DNA of 32,909 bases from Lachnospiraceae bacterium. Its GTDB lineage: Bacteria > Bacillota > Clostridia > Lachnospirales > Lachnospiraceae. Under the pieces are notes generated by a model. That model had not been told where the DNA came from. It ran no database searches and saw nothing but the letters and a program-made list of their open reading frames with translations. Positions 32,283-32,909 of the stretch are shown piece by piece. The stretch is from assembly GCA_022769625.1 (NCBI GenBank), contig JALEJP010000043.1:1-32909 (forward strand). The letters are read 5' to 3'. Within the stretch, counting starts at the first letter, position 1; each line of letters opens with the position of its first letter. A program made the position numbers and the translations under genes.

Positions 32283-32468
32283 TTACGATTCGCGAGCCAT
32301 CCGCTCATCAATCGCTTTTTTGATATATCCGTTGACTTTCTCACCGGCGGCGTCAGCGGCGGCCTTTATCTCCTCATATTTTTCTTTCTGGACATCCAGG
32401 GGGATACGCTTGAGGTTTTTCTTTTGATAACTATACAGATAATCTTTCCTCTGATCAGTCATTGGCAT
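32283..32468 (-). CDS. Ribbon-helix-helix DNA-binding protein, probable operon repressor
   Basis: A 61-residue protein. 'NLKRIPLDVQKEKYEEIKAAADAAGEKVNGYIKKAIDERM' (shown here in part: LKRIPLDVQ, GEKVNGYIKKAIDERM) has the Arc/MetJ/CopG layout: one beta strand that reads DNA, then two helices. Start at 32468 is chosen because AGAAGG lies 8-10 bases before it; the frame reaches 32501 without an RBS. It is first in the minus-strand operon, right after a promoter overlapping palindromes at 32600-32677, as expected for an autorepressor. 48 bases separate it from the antitoxin gene. Confidence 0.75.
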   Translation of the reverse strand: MPMTDQRKDYLYSYQKKNLKRIPLDVQKEKYEEIKAAADAAGEKVNGYIKKAIDERMARES

Positions 32469-32580
32469 AATGTACACCTTCTTTCTGTAATGACTCCACA
32501 AAAGCGTGGGATCGACTCCTAAGTTTTGAGGAGTCCGAAACGGCCGGTAAAAATGCCGACACCTTTTCTATTATGCTTTG

Positions 32581-32609
32581 ATTATATCATAAAATACAAG
32601 TTATGTACA
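32581..32609 (-). promoter_or_regulatory. Promoter of the RHH/antitoxin/toxin/Uma2 operon
   Basis: On the minus strand TGTACA (32604-32609), 17-base spacer, TATAAT (32581-32586). The -35 lies inside palindrome copy 1, so repressor bound there would exclude RNA polymerase. Confidence 0.6.
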
Positions 32610-32677
32610 TATCAATAATACACAATATTATGTACATAACTCTGTAAAATATGTCAATTGAATGTTATGTACATAAC
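32600..32677. promoter_or_regulatory. Triple operator: three copies of GTTATGTACATAAC
   Basis: Copy 1 GTTATGTACATATC at 32600-32613, copy 2 ATTATGTACATAAC at 32627-32640, copy 3 GTTATGTACATAAC (perfect 14-bp palindrome) at 32664-32677. Centres are 27 and 37 bases apart. Copies 1 and 3 overlap divergent promoters. Confidence 0.85.
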
Positions 32678-32686
32678 TGATATAAT
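32658..32686 (+). promoter_or_regulatory. Outward promoter with operator filling the spacer
   Basis: TTGAAT (32658-32663) and TATAAT (32681-32686) with a 17-base spacer. The spacer begins with palindrome copy 3 (32664-32677). It drives transcription rightward, out of the window. Confidence 0.75.
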
Positions 32687-32909
32687 AAAGACAGTTAAAG
32701 AAGCACAGCCAAGGCGGATGCCAAGAACGCCAGACAAGACCGGAGTAGGATGCAGAGAAAGCCGCACGAGCCGCAATCCTCCGCAAAGCCTCCCGGCGCT
32801 GGACTTCCAGACAAAGCATAATGATAACCGAACATCCCGAAAAGATGCAAAGCTGAAAACCATATACCTGTGAGGGGGCAGAGAACGAACAATAGTCAGG
32901 AAGATGATT
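32687..32909 (+). other. Leader or start of rightward transcript, content unknown
   Basis: 223 bases after the operator-controlled promoter. I see no convincing gene: short frames lack ribosome binding sites. The sequence is GC-richer than its surroundings, with many 'GCCGC' and 'CCGCA' patches that could fold. It may be a long 5' leader of a gene past the window edge, or a small RNA. Confidence 0.35.

Noticed and set aside
32658-32873. Plus-strand 71-residue frame over the operator
   Set aside because: Its start lies inside the promoter itself, so it cannot be translated from that transcript, and it has no RBS.

Overview
The window looks like a chromosomal segment of a gut-type Clostridia, most likely Lachnospiraceae. 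I infer this from the strong GGAGG-type ribosome binding sites, near-consensus sigma-A promoters, a DnaD plus DnaI-type (dnaC) helicase-loader pair, a long clostridial-style PRPP synthetase, an EpsC-type serine acetyltransferase, and surface proteins with Ig-like 'YTGK' repeats. No 16S rRNA or species-level marker is present, so the assignment is by gene content only.

Positions 1 to about 24,300 are core genome. In order they hold: the 3' end of a leucine-rich-repeat protein; a 5'-truncated Rpn/PD-(D/E)XK transposase relic; a tRNA methyltransferase (mnmM/ytqB, minus strand); a small membrane zinc-ribbon protein; ilvE; a divergent MurE-like ligase; maf; a response regulator / histidine kinase / lipoprotein operon; a sulfur-assimilation set (cysE-cysK-metY) that makes cysteine and homocysteine; a chimeric relic joining a substrate-binding protein to a receiver domain; a secreted metallophosphoesterase followed directly by a YibE/F membrane protein; mscL (minus); a small SbcD/SbcC-like (YhaO/YhaN-like) pair; and on the minus strand prs, dnaC and dnaD.

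Positions about 24,300 to 24,830 are a gene-free, AT-rich gap with seven same-direction DnaA-box 9-mers, three of them exactly abutting. It lies between the dnaD-dnaC operon and the accessory DNA and is the most striking non-coding signal in the left part.

Positions about 24,835 to 31,180 are AT-richer accessory DNA: a zinc-finger protein (DUF6076-like) on the minus strand; divergently, an excisionase-like small protein, a D5/P4-type SF3 helicase, an unknown protein and a sigma-70-type factor; then 1.6 kb of decayed sequence with a BRO-type antirepressor fragment and many hairpins. No integrase, capsid or relaxase gene is visible, so this is an incomplete or decayed prophage, plasmid-like or integrative element, or one that continues past the right edge.

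Positions 31,128 to 32,690 form a compact minus-strand cassette: ribbon-helix-helix protein, candidate antitoxin, YafQ-type toxin and Uma2-type nuclease, ended by a clear terminator. Upstream are three copies of a 14-bp palindrome. One exactly fills the start of the 17-bp spacer of a near-consensus promoter that fires the other way, out of the window. This regulated toxin-antitoxin/Uma2 module with a divergent outward promoter is the best candidate for a little-described system here.
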